From assembly GCA_020443005.1 (NCBI GenBank), contig JAGRJA010000341.1:1-6646 (forward strand): a DNA stretch of 6,646 bases, in the 5' to 3' direction. Positions 1-6,515 of the stretch are shown in pieces. This stretch comes from Pseudomonadales bacterium (GTDB lineage Bacteria; Pseudomonadota; Gammaproteobacteria; Pseudomonadales; UBA7239). Made by a program: the position numbers and the translations under genes. Within the stretch, counting starts at the first letter, position 1, and each line of letters begins with the position of its first letter. A model generated the notes under the pieces. The model was not told the DNA's origin. It worked only from the letters and a program-made list of their open reading frames with translations, and ran no database searches.

Positions 1-1
1 C

Positions 2-2854
2 GGACTGCCCAATGAGTTTGGCGAGTTTGATGAAACCCCGGAAATCATGGCACCCAAAGTGGCTGATTATGCAAAAAGCGGGTTTGTGAACATTGTTGGA
101 GGTTGCTGCGGCACTTCTCCTGCTCATATCAAGGCAATAGCGGAGGCTGTTCAGGGTATGCCGCCCCGTATCGCCCCCCAAATCAAACCGGCACTGCGCC
201 TCTCCGGCCTTGAAGCCAGCAATATCACTGAAGACTCCTTATTCGTCAATATTGGCGAAAGATGTAATGTGACCGGCTCGGCGAAATTCAAAAGACTGAT
301 TCTGGAAAACCAGTATGACGAGGCGCTTGAAGTTGCAGAAACACAAGTAGCGGACGGCGCGCAAATCATAGACATCAACATGGATGAAGCCATGCTCGAT
401 GCCGTTGAAGCGATGACACGCTTTAACAATATGATTGCACTTGAACCGAATATCGCCAAGGTTCCGGTCATGATTGACTCTTCGAAGTGGGAAGTCATTG
501 AGGCCGGCCTTAAATGTAATCAGGGCAAACCCGTAGTGAATTCCATATCCATGAAAGAAGGCGTGGAAAAGTTCAAGGAACAGGCCCGTTTGTGTCAACG
601 CTATGGCGCCGCCGTTGTAGTAATGGCCTTCGACGAGGAAGGCCAGGCAGACAGCTATGAAAGACGAATCAGCATTTGTAAAAAATCCTATGATATTCTG
701 GTAAACGACATTGGCTTTGATCCCAACGACATTATTCTTGATCCCAATATCTTTGCCATTGCCACAGGTATTGAGGAACACAATAACTATGCTGTCGACT
801 TCATTAAAACCACAAAATGGATAAAACAGAATCTGCCTGGTGCGAAAGTCTCCGGTGGCCTGAGTAATGCTTCTTTTTCGTTCCGGGGCAACAATCCCGT
901 GCGTGAAGCCATTCACTCCGTTTTTCTTTACCACGCCATCAAGGCCGGTCTGGACATGGCGATTGTTAATGCAGGTCAACTCGCGGTTTATGACGATCTT
1001 CCTGCAGAGTTGCGTGAAAAAGTTGAGGCCGTCGTCAATAACACCAGCCCGAACGGAACCGATGATCTTCTGGCCATAGCCGAGAAGTATCGGGGCGACG
1101 GCAGCGTTCAGGCTCGCGAAGAGGACCTTGCCTGGCGTGAGTGGCCTGTTGAAAAACGCCTTGAACATGCCCTTGTCAAAGGTATTACCACTTATATTAT
1201 TGAAGATACCGAGGAAGCGCGCTTAACGGCGAAAAAACCGCTTGATGTTATTGAAGGGCCGTTGATGGACGGCATGAATGTTGTCGGAGACTTGTTTGGC
1301 GAAGGTAAAATGTTCCTGCCCCAAGTGGTAAAAAGTGCCCGGGTAATGAAACAGGCTGTCGCCCATCTGAACCCTTATATAGAAGAAGAAAAAGCCGAGT
1401 CCGGCGCCAACGCGAACGGTCGCATTATCATGGCGACTGTAAAAGGTGATGTTCATGACATTGGCAAGAATATTGTTGGTGTTGTACTGGGTTGTAACAA
1501 TTATGAAGTCATAGACCTCGGTGTGATGGTTTCATGCGATGACATTCTCAAAGCCGCCAAAGAAAATAATGCCGATATTATCGGGTTAAGCGGCTTGATA
1601 ACGCCTTCTCTCGATGAAATGGTACACATCGCTCATGAAATGGAGCGGCTCGAATTCAACATTCCCGTCATGATCGGTGGCGCGACCACATCAAAAGCTC
1701 ACACCGCTGTTAAAATCGAACCGCAATACACTCGTAATCAGGTGGTCTATGTACCCGATGCTTCCAGAGCCGTCAGTACAGCTTCCAATCTGCTGAGCAC
1801 GGATCTTCGCGAAAAATTTGTTCAGGACATCAAGGATGATTATGTCACTGTGCGCGAAAGAACTGCCCAGAAACGGGCAAACCAGAATTTCATTTCCTAC
1901 GAAGAAGCCATAAAGGCAAAGGCGGGGTGGGTTGAACACACGCCCGTCAAACCGGCATTTCTGGGCACAAAAACCTTTGAGGACTTTCCTCTGGAATCAT
2001 TGGTTGACACCATCGACTGGACCCCCTTCTTCATGACATGGGAGCTAGCAGGAAAATACCCGAGAATTCTCGATGATGAAATTGTCGGCGAAGAAGCCCG
2101 AAAACTTTTTCAGGATGCACAGGACTTGCTCAAAGACATCGTGGAAAACAAACGACTGAAAGCATCTGGCGTCATTGGTTTCTGGAAAGCCAATCAAATC
2201 AACCACGACGATATCGTCATCAGGGATGAAACCGGCAACAAACTTACGACCTTGCACCATATTCGCCAGCAGAATCGTAACGCTCCAGGCAAACCGATGT
2301 TGTCCTTGGCCGATTTTATCGCTCCGGAAGACAGTGGCATTGAAGATTACATTGGCGGTTTTGCCGTCACTACCGGCATTGGCGCAGACGAGCTAGCCAA
2401 AGCCTACGAAGCAAAAGGCGATGATTACAATGCCATTATGGTGAAAGCACTCGCCGATCGACTGGCCGAATCTTTCGCTGAAAAAATGCATTTACTCGTT
2501 CGTAAAGAATTCTGGGGCTACGATGTAGACGAAGCGCTTTCCAATGAAGAATTGATCAAGGAGCAGTATCGCGGCATTCGTCCTGCGCCTGGTTACCCTG
2601 CCTGCCCTGACCATACTGAGAAACGCAAACTCTTTAGCTTGCTTGACGCCGAAGAAGCAACAGGTATAACACTCACGGACAGCTTTGCCATGTTCCCCGC
2701 TGCAAGTGTGAGTGGCTGGTATTTTGCCCACCCGCAAGCAAAATACTTTGGCACCGGAAAAATCAACAGAGACCAGGTTGAAAGCCTTGCGAAAAGACGC
2801 GGCGTCAGTGTTGAGGAAATTGAACGCTGGCTTCGACCTGTATTGAACTACTAG
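2..2854 (+). CDS. metH: Cobalamin-dependent methionine synthase MetH (5'-truncated by window edge)
   Basis: Cytosolic enzyme that moves the methyl group of 5-methyltetrahydrofolate through cobalamin to homocysteine, giving methionine. The reading frame is open from base 2, so the ATG at 47 is internal and the true start lies left of the window. Visible are 950 residues. Residues 1-50 end the homocysteine domain, with zinc-ligand cysteines 35-36 in GGCCGT; the third ligand is outside. The pterin domain runs about 82-343 (starts FVNIGERCNVTGS), the cap about 377-470, and the B12 domain about 472-622 with D483-V-H485-D-I-G and S536. The SAM-binding reactivation domain covers about 623-950 with D672, R860 (in RPAPGYPACPDH) and Y915. 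A constant offset of 274 maps D483, H485, S536, D672, R860 and Y915 onto E. coli Asp757, His759, Ser810, Asp946, Arg1134 and Tyr1189, so the whole protein should be about 1224 residues (E. coli 1227). No frameshift or missing key residue is seen. It converges on mdh. Its promoter and any riboswitch lie outside. Confidence 0.98.
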   Translation, partial: GLPNEFGEFDETPEIMAPKVADYAKSGFVNIVGGCCGTSPAHIKAIAEAVQGMPPRIAPQIKPALRLSGLEASNITEDSLFVNIGERCNVTGSAKFKRLILENQYDEALEVAETQVADGAQIIDINMDEAMLDAVEAMTRFNNMIALEPNIAKVPVMIDSSKWEVIEAGLKCNQGKPVVNSISMKEGVEKFKEQARLCQRYGAAVVVMAFDEEGQADSYERRISICKKSYDILVNDIGFDPNDIILDPNIFAIATGIEEHNNYAVDFIKTTKWIKQNLPGAKVSGGLSNASFSFRGNNPVREAIHSVFLYHAIKAGLDMAIVNAGQLAVYDDLPAELREKVEAVVNNTSPNGTDDLLAIAEKYRGDGSVQAREEDLAWREWPVEKRLEHALVKGITTYIIEDTEEARLTAKKPLDVIEGPLMDGMNVVGDLFGEGKMFLPQVVKSARVMKQAVAHLNPYIEEEKAESGANANGRIIMATVKGDVHDIGKNIVGVVLGCNNYEVIDLGVMVSCDDILKAAKENNADIIGLSGLITPSLDEMVHIAHEMERLEFNIPVMIGGATTSKAHTAVKIEPQYTRNQVVYVPDASRAVSTASNLLSTDLREKFVQDIKDDYVTVRERTAQKRANQNFISYEEAIKAKAGWVEHTPVKPAFLGTKTFEDFPLESLVDTIDWTPFFMTWELAGKYPRILDDEIVGEEARKLFQDAQDLLKDIVENKRLKASGVIGFWKANQINHDDIVIRDETGNKLTTLHHIRQQNRNAPGKPMLSLADFIAPEDSGIEDYIGGFAVTTGIGADELAKAYEAKGDDYNAIMVKALADRLAESFAEKMHLLVRKEFWGYDVDEALSNEELIKEQYRGIRPAPGYPACPDHTEKRKLFSLLDAEEATGITLTDSFAMFPAASVSGWYFAHPQAKYFGTGKINRDQVESLAKRRGVSVEEIERWLRPVLNY

Positions 2855-2923
2855 CAATAATCAACAACAGACAAGCACCATTGCAAACGCAAGGGGGGCC
2901 ATCAACTGCCCTGAAGACACATC

Positions 2924-2957
2924 AAAAAAAAACGCCCCTTAAGGAGCGTCTTTTTTT
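2924..2957. terminator. Bidirectional intrinsic terminator between metH and mdh
   Basis: A nine-A run (2924-2932) leads into a stem with arms around ACGCCCC and GGAGCGT, a TTAA loop at 2939-2942, then a seven-T run (2951-2957). On the plus strand the stem has one C-A mismatch and the T-run follows the stem by one base. On the minus strand the mismatch becomes a U-G wobble and the U-run follows the stem directly, so the hairpin looks stronger for mdh. It lies 69 bases after the metH stop and 24 bases after the mdh stop. One hairpin therefore probably serves both convergent genes. The rest of the 127-bp gap shows nothing convincing. Confidence 0.85.
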
Positions 2958-2981
2958 ACCCGTTACTAACTGACAACCTGC

Positions 2982-4103
2982 TTACTTTTTGGGCGTCGCC
3001 TTTTTAGCAGACTTTTTGTTAGCAGGCCTTTTGGCCGATGTTTTTGTCGCCGCTTTTTCAGCAGGCTTTACAGCTGCCTTTTTCACGGCTGCTTTTTTCT
3101 TTGAAGGCTTGGCAGCTTTCGGCGCTGGCAACAAGTGCGATACAGCATCCCGTTCTTCGGCCAGTTCCTTTTCAGTAGCCAACATTTTTTCACGACTGAA
3201 ATCGTTGATTTCCAAACCTTTAACAATAGCCCAGCGGCCGTTTTTACAAGTGCAAGGGAAGGAGTAGATCAACCCCTTTTCAATCCCATAACTGCCATCG
3301 CTGTAGACACCCATACTCACCCAATCACCTTCAGCCGTGCCCAATGCCCATGTTCTCATGTGGTCAATTGCTGCATTGGCGGCTGATGCCGCGGATGATG
3401 CTCCGCGCGCACTGATAATGGCAGCACCGCGTTGCTGGACATCTGGAATGAAGGTTTTCTTGTACCAGGAATCCTTAACCAGTGATATCGCATTTTTTGC
3501 CCCGACTTTTACATGATGCAAATCCGGGTATTGGGTCGATGAATGGTTGCCCCAAATGGTCATATGCTTGAGCGCAGTAACCGGCTGACCAATTTTATTG
3601 CCCAGTTGCGACAAGGCACGATTGTGGTCGAGTCGCGTCATGGCAGTGAACTGTTTTGGGTCAATGTCGGGAGCATTGCGTTGTGCAATCAGCGCATTGG
3701 TATTGGCGGGATTACCGACAACAAGCACTTTGATTTTGCGACTTGCATTTTTATTGATTGCCTTGCCCTGCACAGAAAAGATAGCCGCGTTTGCCTCAAG
3801 CAGGTCTTTTCGCTCCATACCGGGACCACGAGGACGGGCACCTACGAGCAAGGCATAATCTGCATCTTTAAAGGCCTTGTTAGGGTTATCTGTTACCACC
3901 ATGCCCTGTAACAAGGGGAAAGCACAATCCTCAAGCTCCATTGCCACACCTTTCAAGGCATTCAACGCTGGAGTAATTTCGAGCATTTGTAAAATAACAG
4001 GCTGATCCTTACCCAGCATTTCGCCGGATGCAATTCTGAAAAGTAATGAGTAGCTGATTTGACCAGCAGCGCCAGTTACCGTAACACGAACAGGTTTCTT
4101 CAC
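2982..4103 (-). CDS. mdh: Malate dehydrogenase (type 2, NAD-dependent) with a Lys/Ala-rich C-terminal tail
   Basis: Interconverts malate and oxaloacetate with NAD(H) in the TCA cycle, in the cytoplasm. The 373-residue product opens with the Rossmann motif GAAGQIS (11-17) and has E42 at the end of the second strand, which favours NAD over NADP. Family substrate and cofactor residues are all present: R92, R98, N105, Q112, N131 (in GNPANTN), R162, and the catalytic pair D159 (LDHNRA) and H187 (IWGNHSS). The enzymatic part ends near residue 328, the usual full length of this family (about 325-330). Residues 329-373 form an extra basic tail, listed separately. The start is GTG, not ATG: GGAG lies 8 bases upstream, and the next residues match the family N-terminus directly. 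A near-consensus promoter precedes it, so it is probably transcribed independently of rmuC, which ends 99 bp upstream. The hairpin at 2924-2957 ends its message. The identification of the core is secure; the role of the tail is unknown. Confidence 0.97.
   Translation of the reverse strand: MKKPVRVTVTGAAGQISYSLLFRIASGEMLGKDQPVILQMLEITPALNALKGVAMELEDCAFPLLQGMVVTDNPNKAFKDADYALLVGARPRGPGMERKDLLEANAAIFSVQGKAINKNASRKIKVLVVGNPANTNALIAQRNAPDIDPKQFTAMTRLDHNRALSQLGNKIGQPVTALKHMTIWGNHSSTQYPDLHHVKVGAKNAISLVKDSWYKKTFIPDVQQRGAAIISARGASSAASAANAAIDHMRTWALGTAEGDWVSMGVYSDGSYGIEKGLIYSFPCTCKNGRWAIVKGLEINDFSREKMLATEKELAEERDAVSHLLPAPKAAKPSKKKAAVKKAAVKPAEKAATKTSAKRPANKKSAKKATPKK
2985..3119 (-). other. Histone H1-like Lys/Ala/Pro tail on malate dehydrogenase
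   Basis: Encodes residues 329-373 of Mdh. By my count the 45 residues hold 17 Lys, 1 Arg, 13 Ala, 4 Pro and only one acidic residue, with no aromatic residue. This composition resembles eukaryotic histone H1 tails and the bacterial AlgP/Hc1-type proteins, and predicts a disordered, strongly positive segment. It contains KKAAV twice in tandem (336-345); the two DNA copies differ at synonymous positions, so this is not a fresh duplication. The tail stays in frame with the core and ends in TAA 24 bases before the terminator. Whether it binds DNA, RNA or another anionic partner is inference only. Confidence 0.85.
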
Positions 4104-4111
4104 AGGTTAAA

Positions 4112-4115
4112 CTCC
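4112..4115 (-). promoter_or_regulatory. Ribosome binding site of mdh (supports the GTG start)
   Basis: GGAG on the minus strand, separated by 8 bases from the GTG at 4101-4103. No in-frame ATG lies near, so this site decides the start. Confidence 0.75.
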
Positions 4116-4134
4116 AAAAATAGAAGGGGAAAAA

Positions 4135-4148
4135 AATGTGGTCACATT
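4135..4148. promoter_or_regulatory. Operator-like dyad over the mdh -10 box and start region
   Basis: Perfect 6-base arms AATGTG and CACATT flank a 2-base centre (GT). The right arm shares three bases with the mdh -10 box (4146-4151), and the left arm reaches the predicted transcription start near 4139. A protein bound here would block RNA polymerase, so repression is the natural guess. The TGTG/CACA arms recall CRP/FNR-family half-sites, but the 2-base centre is too short for a normal CRP site. No regulator can be assigned, and a chance dyad of this size is possible. Confidence 0.35.
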
Positions 4149-4175
4149 ATAGTAGAAAAACGATACAGCTTACAA
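4146..4175 (-). promoter_or_regulatory. Predicted sigma70 promoter of mdh
   Basis: On the minus strand there is a perfect -10 hexamer TATAAT (4146-4151), an 18-base spacer, and a -35 of TTGTAA (4170-4175, four of six consensus bases). Transcription would start near 4139, giving a leader of about 35 bases that includes the GGAG site. The position right after rmuC indicates that mdh can be expressed on its own. Confidence 0.7.
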
Positions 4176-4195
4176 AAATTACGCTGCCTAATTTT
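4175..4195. repeat. AT-rich inverted repeat between rmuC and the mdh promoter
   Basis: AAAATTA (4175-4181) and TAATTTT (4189-4195) are perfect complements around a 7-base GC-rich loop. The repeat begins 7 bases after the rmuC stop in the direction of transcription and touches the mdh -35 box. It could be a weak rmuC terminator, though a stem made only of A-T pairs is a poor one, or an upstream binding site for mdh control. Neither role is established. Confidence 0.35.
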
Positions 4196-4202
4196 ACGGG
4201 TA

Positions 4203-5771
4203 TTATTTTTTTTCGACGCTTAACCCGGAAGGATCAGCCACATGCTCTTCAGGCTCATCATTGTCCTGAACACTCGCCGGCAAACGCTCTTTAACCTGAA
4301 CACCAAGTTCAACAAAACGGTTAACCTGTTTTGTCAAGCTGCCCTTGCCGTCTTTAAGTGTTACCCAGCCTTCTTGCCAGCTTTTCTGAACCGTATCAAT
4401 TTGCCCGCCCAGCTTCTGCATTTTTTCGACAAAAACCCGCAATTTGTCATACACCTTGCTCGCCTGCTCAGCCAACTCACGGGTATAACTGTTTTGTTTA
4501 TCAATAGACCATAAATGAGCAACGATCGACAAACTTGATAACAGCGTGTTAGGGGTAACGATCGCAATTCCTTTTTTATAGGCATCTTCAAAAAGGTTGG
4601 GATCATGATTGAAGGCGGCAAGATAAGCAGGCTCAATCGGCATAAACATAAAAACAAATTCAGGCGCATTGACGCCCTGTAATTTTGGGTAGTTTTTTGC
4701 ACTGAGTTCATTGACATGGTTGCGGATTGCCTTGACCAGTTTATCAAGATGCAACAGAGCCAGAGACTCCTCCTTCGCTGCCGTAAAATTCACATAGTCA
4801 TTCAATGAAACTTTACTATCGATAATAATGTGCTTGTCATTGGGCATATTGACAATGAAATCCGGTCGTTTATGCCGGTTATCGTCATCCCTGAAACTGG
4901 CTTCACGCTGATACTCACGACCATGATGTAAACCAGACATTTCAAGTAATGTTTCAACCTGAACTTCACCCCAGGTACCTTGAGCCTTTTTATCTCCCTT
5001 AAGGGCTTTGGTCAAATTATGGGCTTCCTCGTGCATTTTCACGCCCATCTCCATGACCTGTCGGATCTGGCTTTTCAGCGACTCATTCCCTTGAACATTC
5101 TGGGTATGCACTTCATCAACGCGCTGCCTGAATTGCTCGATTTGCTGTTTGAATGGAGACAAGAGAGCCTCCATCGACTGCTTGTTTGTTTCCGAGAAGG
5201 CTTTTCCCCGATCCTCGAAAATCTCCTGAGCAAGATTCTGGAACTCGGCTTTTAATTGCAAACGGTTTTCTTCCAGCGTTTTAAGCTGTTCATCAAAATG
5301 CAGCGATTTTTCCCTGTGAACCACCTGTAATGCCGTATATTCATTCTGCAACCCGGAAAAGCGAAGTTCGCTTTCAGCCTTCACCTGTTCAAGCTCAACG
5401 AGTTGATTTTCGAGTTGCTGTTTCTGTTGCTGCAGGCTTTCAAGCCTGGCTTGAACACTCCCCAGTTGCTCTCTCATTTCAGCGTCATGTTGCCGGGCAT
5501 TTTCCAAAGCCTGTTTTAAATCCTGCAGTTGAGCAGAACTTGTTTCCAAAGCCTTTTCAACGGCATGTTTTTTTTCATTTTCCAGCAATAGACGGGTGGA
5601 TACTTCGGAAAGCTCCCGATCGGACGCCTGTTTTTCTGATTGAAGTAAATCTCTTTCATTGGCCAGTCGGGACACCTGTTCCCTAAAACTGTTTTGCTGG
5701 AAATAAATAATGGCAGCCATCGCGACAGCGAGAATCACCAAAAGAAAAATAGCTGCATCCGCTGAAACCAT
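4203..5771 (-). CDS. rmuC: DNA recombination protein RmuC
   Basis: RmuC proteins are associated with limiting DNA rearrangements, such as inversions at short inverted repeats; the fold is predicted to be nuclease-like, but the molecular activity is not settled. The 522-residue product has one N-terminal membrane helix (about 6-24) and then a long Gln/Glu/Lys-rich coiled coil (about 28-200). The RmuC core follows (about 200-490). It carries GDKKAQGTWGE (259-269), RPDF (302-305), IIIDSKVSL (315-323, with D318 and K320 as PD-(D/E)XK-like residues), FMPIEP (376-381) and PNTLLSSL (407-414). A short acidic tail ends the protein. Length and domain order are typical. The start is uncertain: TTG (5777), GTG (5774) and ATG (5771) are consecutive in-frame codons. 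I chose ATG as the usual codon; GTG has the better spacing to the ribosome site. The response-regulator gene ends 65 bp upstream with no clear terminator, so co-transcription with the two-component genes is possible. Confidence 0.95.
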   Translation of the reverse strand: MVSADAAIFLLVILAVAMAAIIYFQQNSFREQVSRLANERDLLQSEKQASDRELSEVSTRLLLENEKKHAVEKALETSSAQLQDLKQALENARQHDAEMREQLGSVQARLESLQQQKQQLENQLVELEQVKAESELRFSGLQNEYTALQVVHREKSLHFDEQLKTLEENRLQLKAEFQNLAQEIFEDRGKAFSETNKQSMEALLSPFKQQIEQFRQRVDEVHTQNVQGNESLKSQIRQVMEMGVKMHEEAHNLTKALKGDKKAQGTWGEVQVETLLEMSGLHHGREYQREASFRDDDNRHKRPDFIVNMPNDKHIIIDSKVSLNDYVNFTAAKEESLALLHLDKLVKAIRNHVNELSAKNYPKLQGVNAPEFVFMFMPIEPAYLAAFNHDPNLFEDAYKKGIAIVTPNTLLSSLSIVAHLWSIDKQNSYTRELAEQASKVYDKLRVFVEKMQKLGGQIDTVQKSWQEGWVTLKDGKGSLTKQVNRFVELGVQVKERLPASVQDNDEPEEHVADPSGLSVEKK

Positions 5772-5782
5772 CACCAAAGCGA

Positions 5783-5788
5783 CCTTTT
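5783..5788 (-). promoter_or_regulatory. Ribosome binding site of rmuC
   Basis: AAAAGG on the minus strand lies 5 bases from the TTG, 8 from the GTG and 11 from the ATG candidate starts. Spacing favours GTG at 5774, codon preference favours ATG at 5771. The difference is one residue. Confidence 0.5.
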
Positions 5789-5836
5789 GATGAAGCTTTT
5801 CTGCACAAAAAACTGAAGGTGTATTACAGCCAAGGA

Positions 5837-6466
5837 CTAGGCCTCACCCCTGGCTTTTATGACAAGACGAACGAGTTGTGCCAGAGATTTGGCTTTCATT
5901 TTTTCCATCACATTTGCACGATGAATCTCGACTGTTCGCTGACTCACATTCAGGTCAATGGCTACAACCTTGTTGGCTTTACCGGCAACAACCTGTTCCA
6001 TGACTTCCTTTTCACGCTCTGTCAGCGTTTCCATTCGTTTGAGAATCTCACTCTGCTCGAGCAAACCGGCTCGATTCTCTGCATCTTCAACCAGAACTTC
6101 CTGAATGCGATCAATAAGTTCCTGGTCGCGAAATGGCTTGAGAATAAAATCAGCGGCGCCATCCTGAATAGCTTTAACCGCCATTGGCACATCACCATGC
6201 CCGGTAATAAAGATGATAGGCAGAAGAATGTGCAATTCCTTCATTTTTGCCTGCAAGTCCAGTCCACTCATACCCGGCATACGAATATCGAGCAAAAGAC
6301 ACCCCCCCTTCTCTCCATTGTAGGCATCCAGAAATTCCTGTGCGGATGAAAAGGTTTCAGCAGGCTGATTGATAGATTTCATTAAAAAGGCCAGAGATTC
6401 TCTCACAGCATCGTCATCGTCCACGATGAACACGACAGCTTTTTGATCTACCTTATTCTCTCTCAT
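5837..6466 (-). CDS. FixJ-family two-component response regulator (receiver + LuxR HTH)
   Basis: Cytoplasmic transcription factor switched on by phosphorylation from a partner kinase. The 209-residue product has a receiver domain (about 10-125): acidic pocket D16-D18, phospho-acceptor D60 in LLLDIRMPGMSG, switch T88 in FITGHGD, and K110 in the LKPF motif. A short linker leads to a LuxR/FixJ helix-turn-helix (about 147-205) with LTEREKEVM and a recognition-helix region around VSQRTVEIHRANVM. Length and motif wording are very close to FixJ, StyR and TtrR proteins. The ATG has a strong AAGGAG site 6 bases upstream. The sensor kinase gene ends 49 bp upstream on the same strand, so the two form an operon. 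The signal and target genes cannot be read from this window; oxygen sensing as in FixL/FixJ is only one option, since the kinase input domain is outside. A seven-G run (6302-6308) sits in the coding strand just before the D60 strand. Confidence 0.95.
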   Translation of the reverse strand: MRENKVDQKAVVFIVDDDDAVRESLAFLMKSINQPAETFSSAQEFLDAYNGEKGGCLLLDIRMPGMSGLDLQAKMKELHILLPIIFITGHGDVPMAVKAIQDGAADFILKPFRDQELIDRIQEVLVEDAENRAGLLEQSEILKRMETLTEREKEVMEQVVAGKANKVVAIDLNVSQRTVEIHRANVMEKMKAKSLAQLVRLVIKARGEA

Positions 6467-6472
6467 ACCAGG

Positions 6473-6478
6473 CTCCTT
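6473..6478 (-). promoter_or_regulatory. Ribosome binding site of the response regulator
   Basis: AAGGAG on the minus strand with a 6-base gap to the ATG at 6464-6466. It is the strongest Shine-Dalgarno match among the genes here and confirms the start. Confidence 0.8.
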
Positions 6479-6515
6479 GAAACTTGATGGTTATATTGCT
6501 TTGAATATGTGCTTT

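Noticed and set aside
239..1168. 309-residue open frame on the minus strand opposite metH
   Set aside because: It is antisense to the pterin domain of MetH, whose protein sequence is strongly conserved. The antisense translation shows no recognisable domain, so it is a shadow of metH codon usage.
2989..3267. 92-residue Ala/Phe-rich plus-strand frame that looks like a hydrophobic membrane protein
   Set aside because: The hydrophobic look comes from reading the complement of the Lys/Ala-rich Mdh tail (AAA and GCN codons become TTT and GC-rich ones). No ribosome site or family match supports it.
4361..4747. 128-residue minus-strand frame inside rmuC, which might suggest a frameshifted or overlapping gene
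   Set aside because: The rmuC frame runs uninterrupted through the conserved core here, and the alternative frame has no recognisable motif.
5772..5836. Terminator or promoter between the response regulator and rmuC
   Set aside because: The gap has an imperfect short dyad (GGCTGTAATACACC on the minus strand) and an unpaired T-run, but no stem directly followed by a U-tract and no acceptable -35/-10 pair.
5819..6349. 176-residue open frame on the plus strand opposite the response regulator
   Set aside because: The minus strand encodes a textbook receiver plus HTH protein over the same bases. The plus-strand translation has no recognisable motif.
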